The notes beneath the pieces are model-generated. The model was given only the letters and a program-made list of their open reading frames with translations. It searched no databases and had not been told where the DNA came from. A DNA stretch of 34,479 nucleotides from Ancylobacter lacus (GTDB lineage: Bacteria; Pseudomonadota; Alphaproteobacteria; Rhizobiales; Xanthobacteraceae): positions 1 through 34,479 of the forward strand of contig NZ_JAHBGE010000012.1 of NCBI RefSeq assembly GCF_018390635.1, written 5' to 3'. Both the position numbers and the translations under genes were made by a program. This document shows, piece after piece, positions 1 to 11,718 of the stretch; position 1 is the first letter of the stretch; each line of letters starts with the position of its first letter.

Positions 1-55
1 GAATGCTGGCCGGATGACGATTGGAAACCCGGCCGGATGAACGTCGGAATCTGCA
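1..55 (-). mobile_element. Probable end of an IS21-family-like insertion sequence
   Basis: Read on the minus strand, this stretch holds two imperfect 23-bp tandem units (50-28 and 27-5) sharing the core TCATCCGGCC, and a third unit begins at 4-1 with ATTC. Short tandem repeats just inside a TG tip are typical of IS21-family ends, where they serve as transposase binding sites. The candidate tip TG lies at 55-54, exactly where mbfA homology stops. Only the end is in the window, so no transposase gene can be seen. If base 1 is a contig end, a break here would fit a multi-copy element. Family assignment is inference from repeat architecture. Confidence 0.45.
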
Positions 56-602
56 CGGGCTGCACCCAGGTCAAGACGAACTGGCGATGCGCCTGCTCGT
101 CCTCCTCCTGGCGGGCGGACGTTCCGGCATGGGCTGCCTCCAGGCTCTCGGCCTTGTCGTGATGGCCACGCTCTTCATTGGCGAGGTCGCCAAGCAGCTT
201 GCGCGTGGCGGGATCACTGCTGGCCTGCGCGGCGTGGAGATAGAAGTTCGCCGCGTCCTCCTCCATCTTCGCCGCCTCGCCGCGGATACGCTCGATCGAG
301 AGGTTCTCCACGAGCCATATGGGCCGGCGATTATAGTAGCCCGCGACATGCTCGCGCCGGATCAAGGGAATGACCTTGCCGAACCGGGCCTCATAGGCGT
401 CGATCAGCCGGCGACGATGGCCATCCTCCTCGGCGGCCATCTCGTCGAAGATCGCAGCGCTGTCGGGATATTTCTCACGCAGCCGCTCGGCGTAGGTGGC
501 ATAGATCCGCCCGTCATCCTCCTCGGAGGAAATGGCGAGGGCTAGGACTTCCGCTTCAGAAAGATCGGAGAAGCGACGGCGCTGGGTGAAGGCGGGCAGC
601 AT
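1..602 (-). CDS. mbfA: MbfA-like membrane-bound ferritin iron exporter, 5' part, apparently interrupted
   Basis: MbfA has an N-terminal ferritin-like diiron domain and a C-terminal VIT1-like membrane domain, and exports iron at the inner membrane. The visible 182 native residues cover the ferritin domain. Likely diiron ligands are E27/E28, E59 with H62 (ExxH), E114/E115, and E144 with H147 (ExxH). The family's VLTWVQP sequence, which leads into the membrane part, ends at residue 182 (base 57). The next 18 codons stay open but do not resemble MbfA and are repeat-rich, so the VIT1 domain seems cut off by an insertion. The ATG at 602 gives the normal N-terminus, with a weak GGAT ribosome site. 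A perfect Irr box lies 15 bp upstream of the start. It could also simply be truncated by the window edge. Confidence 0.8.
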   Translation of the reverse strand, partial: MLPAFTQRRRFSDLSEAEVLALAISSEEDDGRIYATYAERLREKYPDSAAIFDEMAAEEDGHRRRLIDAYEARFGKVIPLIRREHVAGYYNRRPIWLVENLSIERIRGEAAKMEEDAANFYLHAAQASSDPATRKLLGDLANEERGHHDKAESLEAAHAGTSARQEEDEQAHRQFVLTWVQPVQIPTFIRPGFQSSSGQH

Positions 603-616
603 GGTGCGGCATCCAA

Positions 617-633
617 TTTAGAAACGTTCTAAA
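617..633 (-). promoter_or_regulatory. Irr box (iron control element) of mbfA
   Basis: TTTAGAAACGTTCTAAA is a perfect 7-3-7 palindrome, one further base pair long if the flanking A and T are counted. It matches the ICE motif bound by Irr in Rhizobiales. It sits just downstream of the predicted -10 and covers the expected transcription start, a position that suits repression when iron is scarce. Confidence 0.85.
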
Positions 634-636
634 TCG

Positions 637-665
637 AATTTACGCCACTCCCCTGTCTACCGCAA
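637..665 (-). promoter_or_regulatory. Sigma-70-type promoter of mbfA
   Basis: On the minus strand a -35 TTGCGG (665-660) and a -10 TAAATT (642-637) are separated by 17 bp. The start of transcription would fall near 630, inside the Irr box. Confidence 0.5.
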
Positions 666-856
666 CGTGGATGGTGCGGTGGAAGGCGCGATATCAGCCG
701 CCGCGCCGTCCCGCGCCATGCGGTGCCGTTAACCTCCACTGGCTGGACAGGCTTTTCGGCTTGCGCTAATCCTGACGCATCGTCGCACTTCGGCGGTCGT
801 AAGCGTCTCACGTCAGGCAACGCATCCCATCCGGGCGAGAACCGGCGGATGCACAT

Positions 857-872
857 TGAACCTCAAGGTTCA
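857..872. promoter_or_regulatory. Palindrome upstream of the DUF2798 gene
   Basis: TGAACCTCAAGGTTCA has 7-bp perfect arms around a 2-bp centre and lies 24 bp before the chosen start codon of the DUF2798 gene. It looks like an operator, but no regulator can be named. If translation instead began at the in-frame ATG at 849, the palindrome would be inside the gene. Confidence 0.3.
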
Positions 873-896
873 CGCCCTGACGAACGAGACCTCACC

Positions 897-1157
897 ATGA
901 AGATCCAATCCCCGCCGCGTCGTCTTCCCGCCCGTTATGGGGCGTTCATCATGCCGTTGGTGCTGTCGCTGCTGATGACCCTCGTGGTTTCGGCCATCGC
1001 AACCTGGCGCAGCCTCGGCGTCAGCCCGGCTTTCCTGGCGACATGGCCGACCGCGTGGCTGCTGTCCTGGCTGGTGGCCTTCCCAACCTTGCTCGCGGTG
1101 CTGCCCCTGGTGCGCCGCATCGTTGCGCTGGTGGTCGAGCCGCCGCCGGCGCGCTGA
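897..1157 (+). CDS. DUF2798 small membrane protein
   Basis: This 86-residue protein has a short basic N-terminus, then two hydrophobic segments at about residues 17-36 and 49-70, with a short loop between them ([18 protein letters not shown]). This pattern matches the DUF2798 family of small inner-membrane proteins of unknown function. The ATG at 897 was chosen because the family begins just before the basic RLPARYG stretch. The ribosome site is weak. The reading frame is open further upstream, but that part has the composition of non-coding DNA. It converges on rpoD, sharing the hairpin terminator that follows. Confidence 0.75.
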   Translation: MKIQSPPRRLPARYGAFIMPLVLSLLMTLVVSAIATWRSLGVSPAFLATWPTAWLLSWLVAFPTLLAVLPLVRRIVALVVEPPPAR

Positions 1158-1168
1158 TCGCCAAAGAA

Positions 1169-1193
1169 AAGGGGCGGCCAAAGGCCGCCCCTT
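1169..1193. terminator. Intrinsic terminator of rpoD, shared with the convergent DUF2798 gene
   Basis: An 11-bp stem with arms AAGGGGCGGCC and GGCCGCCCCTT has a 3-base loop. On the minus strand it continues into a T-rich run (TTTTCTTT), so it is a good rpoD terminator. On the plus strand the tail is poor. Confidence 0.8.
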
Positions 1194-1217
1194 GCGTCGC
1201 CGGTATGCTCTGCCCGC

Positions 1218-3215
1218 TCAATTGTCCAGGAAGCTGCGCAGCTTGCGGCTCCGGGAGGGGTGCTTCAGCTTGCGCAGCGCCTTCGCCTCGATCTGGCGGA
1301 TACGCTCGCGCGTCACCGAGAACTGCTGGCCGACCTCTTCCAGCGTGTGGTCGGTGTTCATGCCGATGCCGAAGCGCATGCGCAGCACACGCTCCTCGCG
1401 CGGCGTCAGGCTCGCCAGCACCCGCGTGGTGGTTTCCCGCAGATTGGACTGGATCGCCGCGTCGATCGGCAGGATCGCGTTCTTGTCCTCGATGAAGTCG
1501 CCGAGATGGCTGTCTTCCTCGTCGCCGATCGGGGTTTCGAGCGAGATCGGCTCCTTGGCGATCTTCAGAACCTTGCGCACTTTTTCCAGCGGCATGCCGA
1601 GCTTCTCGGCCAGCTCTTCCGGCGTCGGCTCGCGGCCGATCTCGTGCAGCATCTGGCGCGAGGTGCGGACGATCTTGTTGATCGTCTCGATCATGTGCAC
1701 GGGAATGCGGATGGTGCGGGCCTGGTCGGCGATCGAGCGGGTGATCGCCTGCCGGATCCACCACGTCGCATAGGTGGAGAACTTGTAGCCGCGGCGGTAC
1801 TCGAACTTGTCCACCGCCTTCATCAGGCCGATGTTGCCTTCCTGGATCAGGTCGAGGAACTGCAGGCCGCGATTGGTGTATTTCTTGGCGATGGAAATGA
1901 CGAGGCGCAGATTGGCCTCCACCATTTCCTTCTTCGCCTGCCGGGCCTCGCGCTCGCCCTTCTGGACCATCTGGACGATCTTGCGGAACTCCAGGATCTC
2001 GAGGCCCGTCTCCGTGGCCAGCGAGTGGATGTCCGACCTCAGGTCGCGAATGGCATCGAGTTCCTGGCCAACAAAACCCTTCCAGCCCCGTGTGGCGAGG
2101 TTCTTCACCCGGTTCACCCACTTCGGGTCGAGTTCGGAACCCTGATACTGCTTGAGAAAGTCCTCACGGGAGACGCCGAAGCTCTCGGCAAGGCGCATCA
2201 GCCGCCCCTCGAGAGAGACGAGGCGCTTGTTGATGTCGTAGAGCTGCTCCACGAGATTGTCGATGCGCGCCTGGTTGAGCGACAGCGACTTCACGTCGAG
2301 GATCAGGTCGTCCTTGAGCTTCTTGTAGCGCCGCTCCTGCGAGGGAGAGAGGCTCTCGTTCTTCAGCTTTGATTCGACGTTCTGGTCCTGCAGGCGGCGC
2401 AGCCGCTTGTAGGCGTCGGCGACGCGGTCGAAGGTCTCCAGCACCTTCGGCTTGATTTCGGCTTCCATCGCGGCGAGCGACAGGGAATTCTCCATGTCGT
2501 CCTCGTCATCGGCGGCGATGCTCTCCCCGATGGTCGGCTCGCGCTCCTCGTCGCCGTCGGGCGCAAGGGCACCCCCCTCGACGAGCGGGGCGTTCTTGCC
2601 CTCAGGACCGGCATAGGTCGCCTCGAGGTCGATGATGTCGCGCAGGAGGACCTTGCCCTCGACCAGCTCGTCGCGCCAGATGATGATGGCCTGGAACGTC
2701 AGCGGACTTTCGCAGAGGCCGGCGATCATCGCCTCGCGGCCAGCCTCGATGCGCTTGGCGATGGCGATCTCGCCCTCGCGGGAAAGCAGTTCGACCGACC
2801 CCATCTCGCGCAGATACATGCGCACGGGGTCGTCGGTCCGCTCGCCGGGCTCGGACTTGGTCTCGGAGCGGACGACGGCACGGGGCGCCGCTTCGGCGAT
2901 CTCGCCGCCGGACTCCTCCTCGTCATCCGCCGCCTCACCGCCTTCCTCGGCGGCTTCCTCGGCTTCCGCCTCCTCCGCCTCGATGACGTTGATGCCCATC
3001 TCGTTGAGCATCGCGTAGATGTCCTCGATCTGGTCGGACGACACCTCGTTGGAGGGCAGGACCTCGTTCAGTTCGTCATAGGTGACGTAGCCGCGCTTCT
3101 TGGCGAGCTTGATCATCTTGCGGACGGCGGCATCCGAAAGATCGAGCAACGGGCTGTCCGGGGTATCGCCATCCTTCTCCGGGGCTTCCGTTGCTTCCGC
3201 CGCCTGCTTCGCCAT
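1218..3215 (-). CDS. rpoD: RNA polymerase primary sigma factor RpoD (sigma-70)
   Basis: This 665-residue housekeeping sigma factor directs RNA polymerase to -35/-10 promoters. Visible parts in order: region 1.1 (about 20-80), a very acidic linker (79-110), region 1.2 ([17 protein letters not shown], 128-144), a long non-conserved region with acidic stretches (about 165-420), region 2 with the -10 reading part ([25 protein letters not shown], 433-491), region 3 (about 500-575), and region 4 with its helix-turn-helix ([32 protein letters not shown], 603-650). The ATG at 3215 follows a good GAGGAG site. An upstream in-frame extension to 3290 is unlikely. It lies 220 bp downstream of dnaG in the same direction, as in the classical macromolecular-synthesis cluster. 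Confidence 0.98.
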   Translation of the reverse strand: MAKQAAEATEAPEKDGDTPDSPLLDLSDAAVRKMIKLAKKRGYVTYDELNEVLPSNEVSSDQIEDIYAMLNEMGINVIEAEEAEAEEAAEEGGEAADDEEESGGEIAEAAPRAVVRSETKSEPGERTDDPVRMYLREMGSVELLSREGEIAIAKRIEAGREAMIAGLCESPLTFQAIIIWRDELVEGKVLLRDIIDLEATYAGPEGKNAPLVEGGALAPDGDEEREPTIGESIAADDEDDMENSLSLAAMEAEIKPKVLETFDRVADAYKRLRRLQDQNVESKLKNESLSPSQERRYKKLKDDLILDVKSLSLNQARIDNLVEQLYDINKRLVSLEGRLMRLAESFGVSREDFLKQYQGSELDPKWVNRVKNLATRGWKGFVGQELDAIRDLRSDIHSLATETGLEILEFRKIVQMVQKGEREARQAKKEMVEANLRLVISIAKKYTNRGLQFLDLIQEGNIGLMKAVDKFEYRRGYKFSTYATWWIRQAITRSIADQARTIRIPVHMIETINKIVRTSRQMLHEIGREPTPEELAEKLGMPLEKVRKVLKIAKEPISLETPIGDEEDSHLGDFIEDKNAILPIDAAIQSNLRETTTRVLASLTPREERVLRMRFGIGMNTDHTLEEVGQQFSVTRERIRQIEAKALRKLKHPSRSRKLRSFLDN

Positions 3216-3435
3216 GCGTGTGCTCCTCAATCGCCGACGCCGAACAGCGGCCCCGGCGCAAGACAGCCGCCGTCCGGCGGCGCCGCCCATTCAGATCCGA
3301 TCCCGACCCCACCGACAGGCCAGCCGAGAGGCCGGACCCGGCAAAACCGGCGCGTCAGCCTTCCGGGCGACGCAGACAGGGCCACCCGCACCACGGCGTT
3401 TTACCACGCACGCGGGCGAGAGACCCCAGAACTCA

Positions 3436-5343
3436 TTACATGCTCCTCGCCGATCGACCCGACGCGGCGCCGAACCCCTCTACCAAAGCTTCGGTCCCGT
3501 CAAGTGCGGCGATTCGTTTTTGTATGTCGAGGAAGCGGGCCCAGTTCATCTCTGTCGGCTCCTCGGCGAGCGCGGTTTCGGCTTCCCTCAATTCCCTAGA
3601 TAGGGCATGCGAGCGACGGTGCAAGGCCGAGCGCTGGTGCCACCACAGCTCCACATCGGTGCGGCCGGCATCGGCGAACGCCGGCCAGTCGTGCCGCGCC
3701 ACCGCACTGGCCCGCACCCGGGCCGCAAGCTCGCCAAGGCCTGAGGCAGAGATGCGCGCCGCCAGATGCTCGGGCGTGTCCGCCTCGCCCTCGGTATGGG
3801 CATCGAGCAGCGCTTGTCGAAGGGAGATCGCCTCCCGGCTGGCGAAAGGCAGCTCCGCCAGTTCCTCGGCATGCCGGTCCAGCAGGAAGGGATGGTTGAG
3901 TACCGCGAAGAGCAGCAGGGCTTCATTGCGGGGCAACCCTCCCGACACCCCGCGCACCAGCGACGAGCGGCGCACCATGTCGCTCGCCACCGGCGGAGGC
4001 TCCACCGCCTCGAACGGGCGGCGGCCACGCTGGCGCCCCCCGCCGGGCGGCCGCCGCGCACCGGACGCGGCGGCCGGCGCGAACAGCTTGCGAAAGCGCT
4101 CCGTCAGATCGCTGCGGTAGTGCTTGCGGACGGTCTCATCGCCAATGCCGCGAATGATCTCGCCGATACGCGCTTCCAGCGCGGCGCGCCGCTCGGGCGT
4201 GTCGATCGGAGCGCCCTCGCTCTCGCGGCTCCACAGCTCCGCCGCCAGCGGCCGGGCTGCGACAAGCACCGCCTCCGCCGCCGGGCGGCCACCATGACGG
4301 ACGAGGTCGTCGGGATCCTGACCGTCGGGCAAGGTCCCAAATCGCAGGCTCATCCCCGGCTTCAGGTGCGGAAGGGCGAGATCGACGGCCCGCCATGCCG
4401 CGCGGCGCCCCGCCTTGTCGCCGTCGAACAGCAGGATCGGTTCCGGCGCCATCTTCCACAGCAACGCAAGCTGGTCCTCGGTCAGCGCCGTCCCGAGCGG
4501 CGCCACCGCGCCCTCGAAACCGGCCTCGACGAGGGCGATGACGTCGACATAGCCCTCCACCACCACCACCGGCGCGCCTTTGTGGGCAGCGGCCCGGGCG
4601 TTGAAGGCGTTGTAGAGCAGCCCGCCTTTGTGAAAGAGCGGGGTTTCGGGCGAATTCAGATATTTGGCCGCGACATCCTTCTCCAGGGCCCGGCCGCCGA
4701 AGGCGACCACCCGGCCGCGCAGGTCGGTGATGGGAAACATCACACGGTCGCGGAAGCGATCATAAGGAACGGCGATGTCCTCGCCCGCGATCAGCAGGCC
4801 GGCCTCGACCATATCCTCCACGGGCACGCCCCGGCCGCCGAGCGCCTCCTTGAGGGCGAAGCGGTCCGAGGGGGCATAGCCCAGACGGAAGCGGGCCTGG
4901 GTGGTCGGCCCCAGACCGCGATCCGCCAGATAGCCCCTCGCCCGCGCGCCGACGCGACCCTGCAGACAGGACTCGAAGAACTGGGCCGCGAGTTCCATGA
5001 CTTCATGGAGCGTCTTGCGGCGGTTCTCGCGCACCACCTCGTCGCGGGAGACCACCGGCATGGGCAGCCCGGCCATGGAGGCCAGCCGCTCCACCGCTTC
5101 AGGAAAGGGAAGCCCTTCCGTCTCCATGAGGAAATCGAACTGGTCGCCGTGCTTGCCGGAGGAGAAGCAGTGGTAGAAACCCTTCTGGTCGTTGACGTAG
5201 AAAGAGGGCGTCTTCTCCGGATTGAACGGCGAGAGGCCGCGCCATTCCCGGCCCTGCTTCTTCAGCGGGACACGCTTGCTAACCACCTCGGAAACCGGGA
5301 GGCGCGTGCGTATCTCGTCGAGGAAGGCCGGTGGAAAGCGCAT
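3436..5343 (-). CDS. dnaG: DNA primase DnaG
   Basis: DnaG makes the RNA primers for DNA replication at the fork, together with DnaB helicase. The 635 residues show the N-terminal CHC2-type domain (about 1-100), the primase core with the TOPRIM fold (VVEGYVDVIAL with E263, LLFDGDKAG with D307 and D309, and DPDD near 343-346), and a C-terminal helicase-binding region. The zinc-binding ligands are mostly lost: S38, N41 and S62 occupy positions that are Cys, His and Cys in E. coli, and only C59 remains. The start MRFPPAFLDEIR is the usual one, but no strong ribosome site precedes it. The 225-bp gap before it contains a GCCCGC/GCGGGC hairpin near 5401-5414. The gene lies between yqeY and rpoD. Confidence 0.97.
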   Translation of the reverse strand: MRFPPAFLDEIRTRLPVSEVVSKRVPLKKQGREWRGLSPFNPEKTPSFYVNDQKGFYHCFSSGKHGDQFDFLMETEGLPFPEAVERLASMAGLPMPVVSRDEVVRENRRKTLHEVMELAAQFFESCLQGRVGARARGYLADRGLGPTTQARFRLGYAPSDRFALKEALGGRGVPVEDMVEAGLLIAGEDIAVPYDRFRDRVMFPITDLRGRVVAFGGRALEKDVAAKYLNSPETPLFHKGGLLYNAFNARAAAHKGAPVVVVEGYVDVIALVEAGFEGAVAPLGTALTEDQLALLWKMAPEPILLFDGDKAGRRAAWRAVDLALPHLKPGMSLRFGTLPDGQDPDDLVRHGGRPAAEAVLVAARPLAAELWSRESEGAPIDTPERRAALEARIGEIIRGIGDETVRKHYRSDLTERFRKLFAPAAASGARRPPGGGRQRGRRPFEAVEPPPVASDMVRRSSLVRGVSGGLPRNEALLLFAVLNHPFLLDRHAEELAELPFASREAISLRQALLDAHTEGEADTPEHLAARISASGLGELAARVRASAVARHDWPAFADAGRTDVELWWHQRSALHRRSHALSRELREAETALAEEPTEMNWARFLDIQKRIAALDGTEALVEGFGAASGRSARSM

Positions 5344-5566
5344 GAGCCGATCAGCGTTCGAGCAGGTCCCGCATATGTACAGGCAAGCGCCGGGCCGTCA
5401 GCCCGCCAGCGGGCGGGTGAGCCGGATCGGGGTACGACCGGCTCGTCCCGGACCATAGCCGAGCATCATCAGCCGGCGCGCGGCGGAGGGCGAGCGACCA
5501 AACCCGCTGCCCCCGTTATCCCCGCTATCCCGCCCTCGTCCCGCTCCCGCAGCGGAACAGGCGACG

Positions 5567-5584
5567 GCTCACCCTGCGGTGAGC
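5567..5584. repeat. Hairpin overlapping the yqeY stop codon
   Basis: Arms GCTCACC and GGTGAGC enclose a 4-base loop and span the last codons and stop of the yqeY-like gene. There is no T-run, so it is not a normal intrinsic terminator. It may stabilise or punctuate the message before dnaG. Confidence 0.4.
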
Positions 5585-6027
5585 AGGGTCTTCACGGTTC
5601 CGCTCGCCCGGGCGAAGTCCATCACCCCGGTGTAGCGCTCCTTCAGCGCCGCCATGGTGCGGCCCATGTCCTTCAGGCCATGAGCGTCGATCTCGGCGAT
5701 CACCGCGGCGACGGCAGCCTGCGCCTCCGCTTCGCTCATCTGCCGGGGCAGGAAGCCCTGGATGACCCCGACCTCGGCACGCTCCTGGGTGGCAAGGTCA
5801 ACCCGGCCGGCCTCTTCATAGATCCTGGCGGATTCCTCGCGCTGCTTGATCATCTTGGTGAGCAGACCCAGCACCTCGTCATCCGAGAGCGGATCACGGC
5901 CATGGCCGCGCGCCTCGATGTCGCGGTCCTTGATCGCCGCATTGATCAGCCGCAGCGTGCCCGCACGCAGCTTGTCCTGGGCCCGGAGCGCATCCTTCAA
6001 GGATGCGTTGATCGCTTCGCGGAGCAC
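5569..6027 (-). CDS. GatB/YqeY domain protein
   Basis: This 152-residue protein matches the YqeY family, related to the tail domain of the GatB subunit of Asp/Glu-tRNA amidotransferase. Typical features are the TLRLINAAIKDRDIEARG stretch (about 23-40), the middle MIKQREESARIYEEAGR segment, and the end AALKERYTGVMDFARASGTVKTLL. The GTG start at 6027 gives the family's usual beginning (LREAINASLKDALRAQDK) and has an upstream GAGG. The longer frame up to 6219 adds unrelated sequence. The gene stands upstream of dnaG, a common arrangement in alphaproteobacteria, and is divergent from carA. A specific biochemical role is not established for stand-alone family members. Confidence 0.88.
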   Translation of the reverse strand: MLREAINASLKDALRAQDKLRAGTLRLINAAIKDRDIEARGHGRDPLSDDEVLGLLTKMIKQREESARIYEEAGRVDLATQERAEVGVIQGFLPRQMSEAEAQAAVAAVIAEIDAHGLKDMGRTMAALKERYTGVMDFARASGTVKTLLTAG

Positions 6028-6250
6028 GTCTGCCTCATCTTTCCCGAATGGCAACGCCCAGCCGCCCGCCCTGCACGAGCCCCGACGGCCGTCAACGTCG
6101 ACTTGAACGAACCCGCCCCACATTCCATCGGGGCTTACCGGCTGGACCCTGCGCGTTAAGAGAACGGGATCGCCGATCCCCGCACATGCAGATCTGCCAA
6201 GCCTCAACAGCGCTGGCATCCGACGCGGTGAACGATTAATTAGGCCACCG

Positions 6251-7483
6251 ATGACGCAGGAACAAGATCAGATGAGCGGCACCGACCCCCACAACATCCA
6301 CTCGGACGATGCCTGGGCCGAGCCCGCGCCCACCGCGGTGCTGGTTCTGGCGGACGGCACGGTGCTGGAAGGCATCGGCCTCGGCGCCACCGGCCATGCG
6401 GTGGGCGAGGTGTGCTTCAACACGGCGATGACCGGCTACCAGGAGATCCTCACCGATCCCTCCTATGCCGGGCAGATCATCACCTTCACCTTTCCCCACA
6501 TCGGCAATGTCGGGACCAACGAGGAGGACATCGAGACCATCTCGATGGCCGGCGCCTCGGGAGTACGCGGGGTCGTTCTGCATTCCGGCATCACCGACCC
6601 TTCAAACTACCGGGCGACCCGCCACTTCGACCAGTGGCTGAAGGCCCGCGGCATCATCGGCATCGCCGGCATCGACACCCGCGCGCTCACCGCGCTGATA
6701 CGCGACAAGGGCATGCCGAACGCGGTGATTGCCCACGCGGAAGATGGCGTGTTCGACCTTCCCGCCCTGAAGGCGGAAGCGGCCGAATGGCCGGGTCTGG
6801 TCGGAATGGATCTGGTGCCGATGGTGACCAGCGCCCAGCGATTCACCTGGGACGAGACACCCTGGCAGTGGGGCAAGGGCTACGGCACCCAGACCGCGCC
6901 GGCCCACCACGTCGTCGCCATCGACTACGGCATCAAGCGCAACATCCTGCGGCTGCTCGCCCGGGCCGGCTGCCGGGTGACGGTGGTACCCGCCACCACC
7001 TCCGCCGAGGAGATTCTCGCCCTCCAGCCGGACGGCGTCTTCCTCTCCAACGGCCCGGGCGACCCTGCCGCCACCGGCGAATATGCGGTGCCGGTCATCC
7101 GCGAGATCATCGACCGCGGCGTGCCCACCTTCGGCATCTGCCTCGGTCACCAGATGATCGGCCTCGCTGTGGGCGGCCGCACCATGAAGATGCACCAGGG
7201 CCACCACGGCGCGAACCACCCGGTGAAGGACCAGACCACCGGCAAGGTGGAGATCACCTCCATGAATCACGGCTTCGCGGTGGACCGTGACAGCCTGCCG
7301 GCGAACGCTACAGAGACGCACGTCTCGCTGTTCGACGGGTCCAATGCCGGCATCGCGCTTGCCGACAGGCCGGTGTTCTCGGTGCAGTACCATCCGGAAG
7401 CGAGCCCCGGCCCCCAGGACAGCCATTATCTCTTCGACCGCTTCGTCGAGATGATCGCGCGTCACAAGGACAAGGCCGCCTGA
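6251..7483 (+). CDS. carA: Carbamoyl-phosphate synthase small (glutaminase) subunit CarA
   Basis: CarA hydrolyses glutamine and passes ammonia to CarB, making carbamoyl phosphate for pyrimidines and arginine. The 410 residues contain the N-terminal CPSase small-chain domain (about 25-165, with the family sequence [18 protein letters not shown]) and a class I glutamine amidotransferase domain (about 215-400). The nucleophile is C297 in GICLGHQ. The His/Glu pair is in [12 protein letters not shown], and LSNGPGDP is also clear. The ATG at 6251 has only a weak AGG. A second ATG at 6272 follows an AGGA and is a real alternative. The upstream gap holds an inverted repeat (GGGATC/GATCCC, 6166-6180) that could be an operator. 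carB follows after an intervening cupin gene. Confidence 0.97.
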   Translation: MTQEQDQMSGTDPHNIHSDDAWAEPAPTAVLVLADGTVLEGIGLGATGHAVGEVCFNTAMTGYQEILTDPSYAGQIITFTFPHIGNVGTNEEDIETISMAGASGVRGVVLHSGITDPSNYRATRHFDQWLKARGIIGIAGIDTRALTALIRDKGMPNAVIAHAEDGVFDLPALKAEAAEWPGLVGMDLVPMVTSAQRFTWDETPWQWGKGYGTQTAPAHHVVAIDYGIKRNILRLLARAGCRVTVVPATTSAEEILALQPDGVFLSNGPGDPAATGEYAVPVIREIIDRGVPTFGICLGHQMIGLAVGGRTMKMHQGHHGANHPVKDQTTGKVEITSMNHGFAVDRDSLPANATETHVSLFDGSNAGIALADRPVFSVQYHPEASPGPQDSHYLFDRFVEMIARHKDKAA

Positions 7484-7492
7484 CGGCGCGAA

Positions 7493-7518
7493 CCCGCCGG
7501 CCGCCCGGAACCGGCGGG
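7493..7518 (+). terminator. GC-rich hairpin after carA
   Basis: Arms CCCGCCGG and CCGGCGGG surround a 10-base loop just behind the carA stop codon. No T-run follows, so it may be a weak terminator or a message-stabilising hairpin. Confidence 0.4.
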
Positions 7519-7572
7519 CATCAGCGTGCTTAGAGTGGGCGCCCCGGCAGGGGATCACGAGGAGACGCGCCG

Positions 7573-8076
7573 ATGCCTGAGCCCGATACCCGCCGCTTCG
7601 CCTCCTCACGGGGCGTGCCCAACAACCCTTACCTGCCGGTGCTGCTGTATTGCGGCGTGCTGCTGGGCGCGGCCTCGACGTTCGAATCGCTGCTGGATGC
7701 GAATGGCTGGGAGCCGCGCTGGCGCAACGGCGTCTATGACTATCACCATTTCCACAGCACCGCGCATGAGACGCTCGGCTTCGTGCGCGGTGCCGCCAGC
7801 ATCAAGCTCGGCGGCGAGGATGGCGAAGTGTTCGAGGTCGGACCCGGCGACATCCTCGTTCTGCCGGCCGGCACCGGGCACAAGCGGCTCTCCGCCAGCG
7901 ACGACCTTCTCGTTGTCGGGGCCTATCCGCCCGGCCAACACTACGAGGTCGAGCGCGCCGCCGACGACGACGCGGGACTTGAGGCGGCGCTCGCCCGTAT
8001 CGCGGCCGTGCCGCTGCCGGAGACGGACCCGCTCACAGGGTGGGACGGCGCCCTGCTCCGGCTGTGGAGGCGTTAG
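7573..8076 (+). CDS. Cupin-domain protein, YjlB-like
   Basis: This 167-residue protein has a single cupin barrel. The first motif region is [24 protein letters not shown] (about 58-81), and the second is [15 protein letters not shown] (about 95-109), giving several His and Glu residues as likely metal ligands. The N-terminal IPNN/LPVLLY-type sequence ([14 protein letters not shown]) and overall length resemble the YjlB family of uncharacterised cupins. The start at 7573 follows a GGAG site. The gene sits between carA and carB in the same direction, but nothing in it links it to carbamoyl phosphate synthesis. Substrate and reaction are unknown. Confidence 0.82.
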   Translation: MPEPDTRRFASSRGVPNNPYLPVLLYCGVLLGAASTFESLLDANGWEPRWRNGVYDYHHFHSTAHETLGFVRGAASIKLGGEDGEVFEVGPGDILVLPAGTGHKRLSASDDLLVVGAYPPGQHYEVERAADDDAGLEAALARIAAVPLPETDPLTGWDGALLRLWRR

Positions 8077-8099
8077 GGCAGGATTGCGCGCCCTGCCCT
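8075..8099 (+). terminator. Hairpin after the cupin gene
   Basis: Arms AGGGCAGG and CCTGCCCT with a 9-base loop overlap the cupin stop codon and are followed by a pyrimidine-rich run (TTCCCCC) rather than Ts. It is probably a weak terminator, separating the cupin gene from the carB leader. Confidence 0.5.
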
Positions 8100-8139
8100 T
8101 CCCCCTGTGCTGAATCTGGTCTATGGGAAGCGCCACGTC

Positions 8140-8212
8140 GCGGGGAGACACCCCGCCAAGAAAGTCCAAGCCGGTGCAAGCCAAGGACGCGTTACCCTGC
8201 GCGTCCTTTTTC
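8140..8212 (+). ncRNA. Structured carB leader with intrinsic terminator (attenuator or small RNA)
   Basis: A first hairpin (GCGGGG 8140-8145, loop AGACA, CCCCGC 8151-8156) is followed after 26 bases by a textbook terminator: AAGGACGCG (8183-8191), 8-base loop, CGCGTCCTT (8200-8208), with five Ts at 8207-8211. The terminator ends 38 bp before the carB start and points into carB. Transcription entering carB from upstream must therefore pass it. It could be an attenuator, or the 3' end of a small RNA made in the gap. It is not the cupin terminator, which lies upstream at 8075-8099. No known riboswitch consensus was recognised. Confidence 0.5.
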
Positions 8213-8249
8213 GTGCGACCGGAGCAATGCGCGAGCCGCACGGAAACCG

Positions 8250-11585
<3,336 letters not shown>

Positions 11586-11633
11586 CCATTCGTGGTGCAG
11601 CGTGACGGCGGCGCCCACACCGACATCGTGACC

Positions 11634-11681
11634 CCCGCGATGGATCTTGGAAGCCCCTCCGGGCCTCCAGTTCCACGCGGG
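11634..11681 (+). repeat. Long imperfect hairpin between carB and greA
   Basis: The plus strand can fold into one long stem. The outer arms are CCCGCG/CGCGGG, the middle TGGA/TCCA, then interrupted pairing, and an inner GCCC/GGGC around the loop CTCC. No T-run follows. It could be a carB 3' end structure or part of the greA leader. Confidence 0.45.
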
Positions 11682-11702
11682 CGTGACGCATGTTTGATAG
11701 GG

Positions 11703-11718
11703 AGGTCTTGAAAGACCT
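11703..11718 (+). promoter_or_regulatory. Inverted repeat covering the greA ribosome binding site
   Basis: AGGTCTTGAAAGACCT, directly before the greA ATG, pairs AGGTCT with AGACCT around a TGAA loop. The left arm includes the AGG of the GGGAGG ribosome site, so the hairpin would hide it. It could alternatively be a protein-binding palindrome. Confidence 0.5.

Noticed and set aside
723..896. In-frame extension upstream of the DUF2798 start
   Set aside because: The extra 58 residues have no family match, and the region carries a palindrome and looks intergenic.
5344..5568. Possible small RNA or gene in the yqeY-dnaG gap
   Set aside because: Only GC hairpins without a T-run and a pyrimidine-rich stretch were found. 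No promoter-terminator pair or coding frame could be supported.
8123..8212. A known riboswitch such as mini-ykkC (guanidine-II) before carB
   Set aside because: The loops lack the paired ACGR tetraloops, and no conserved core of a known riboswitch was recognised.
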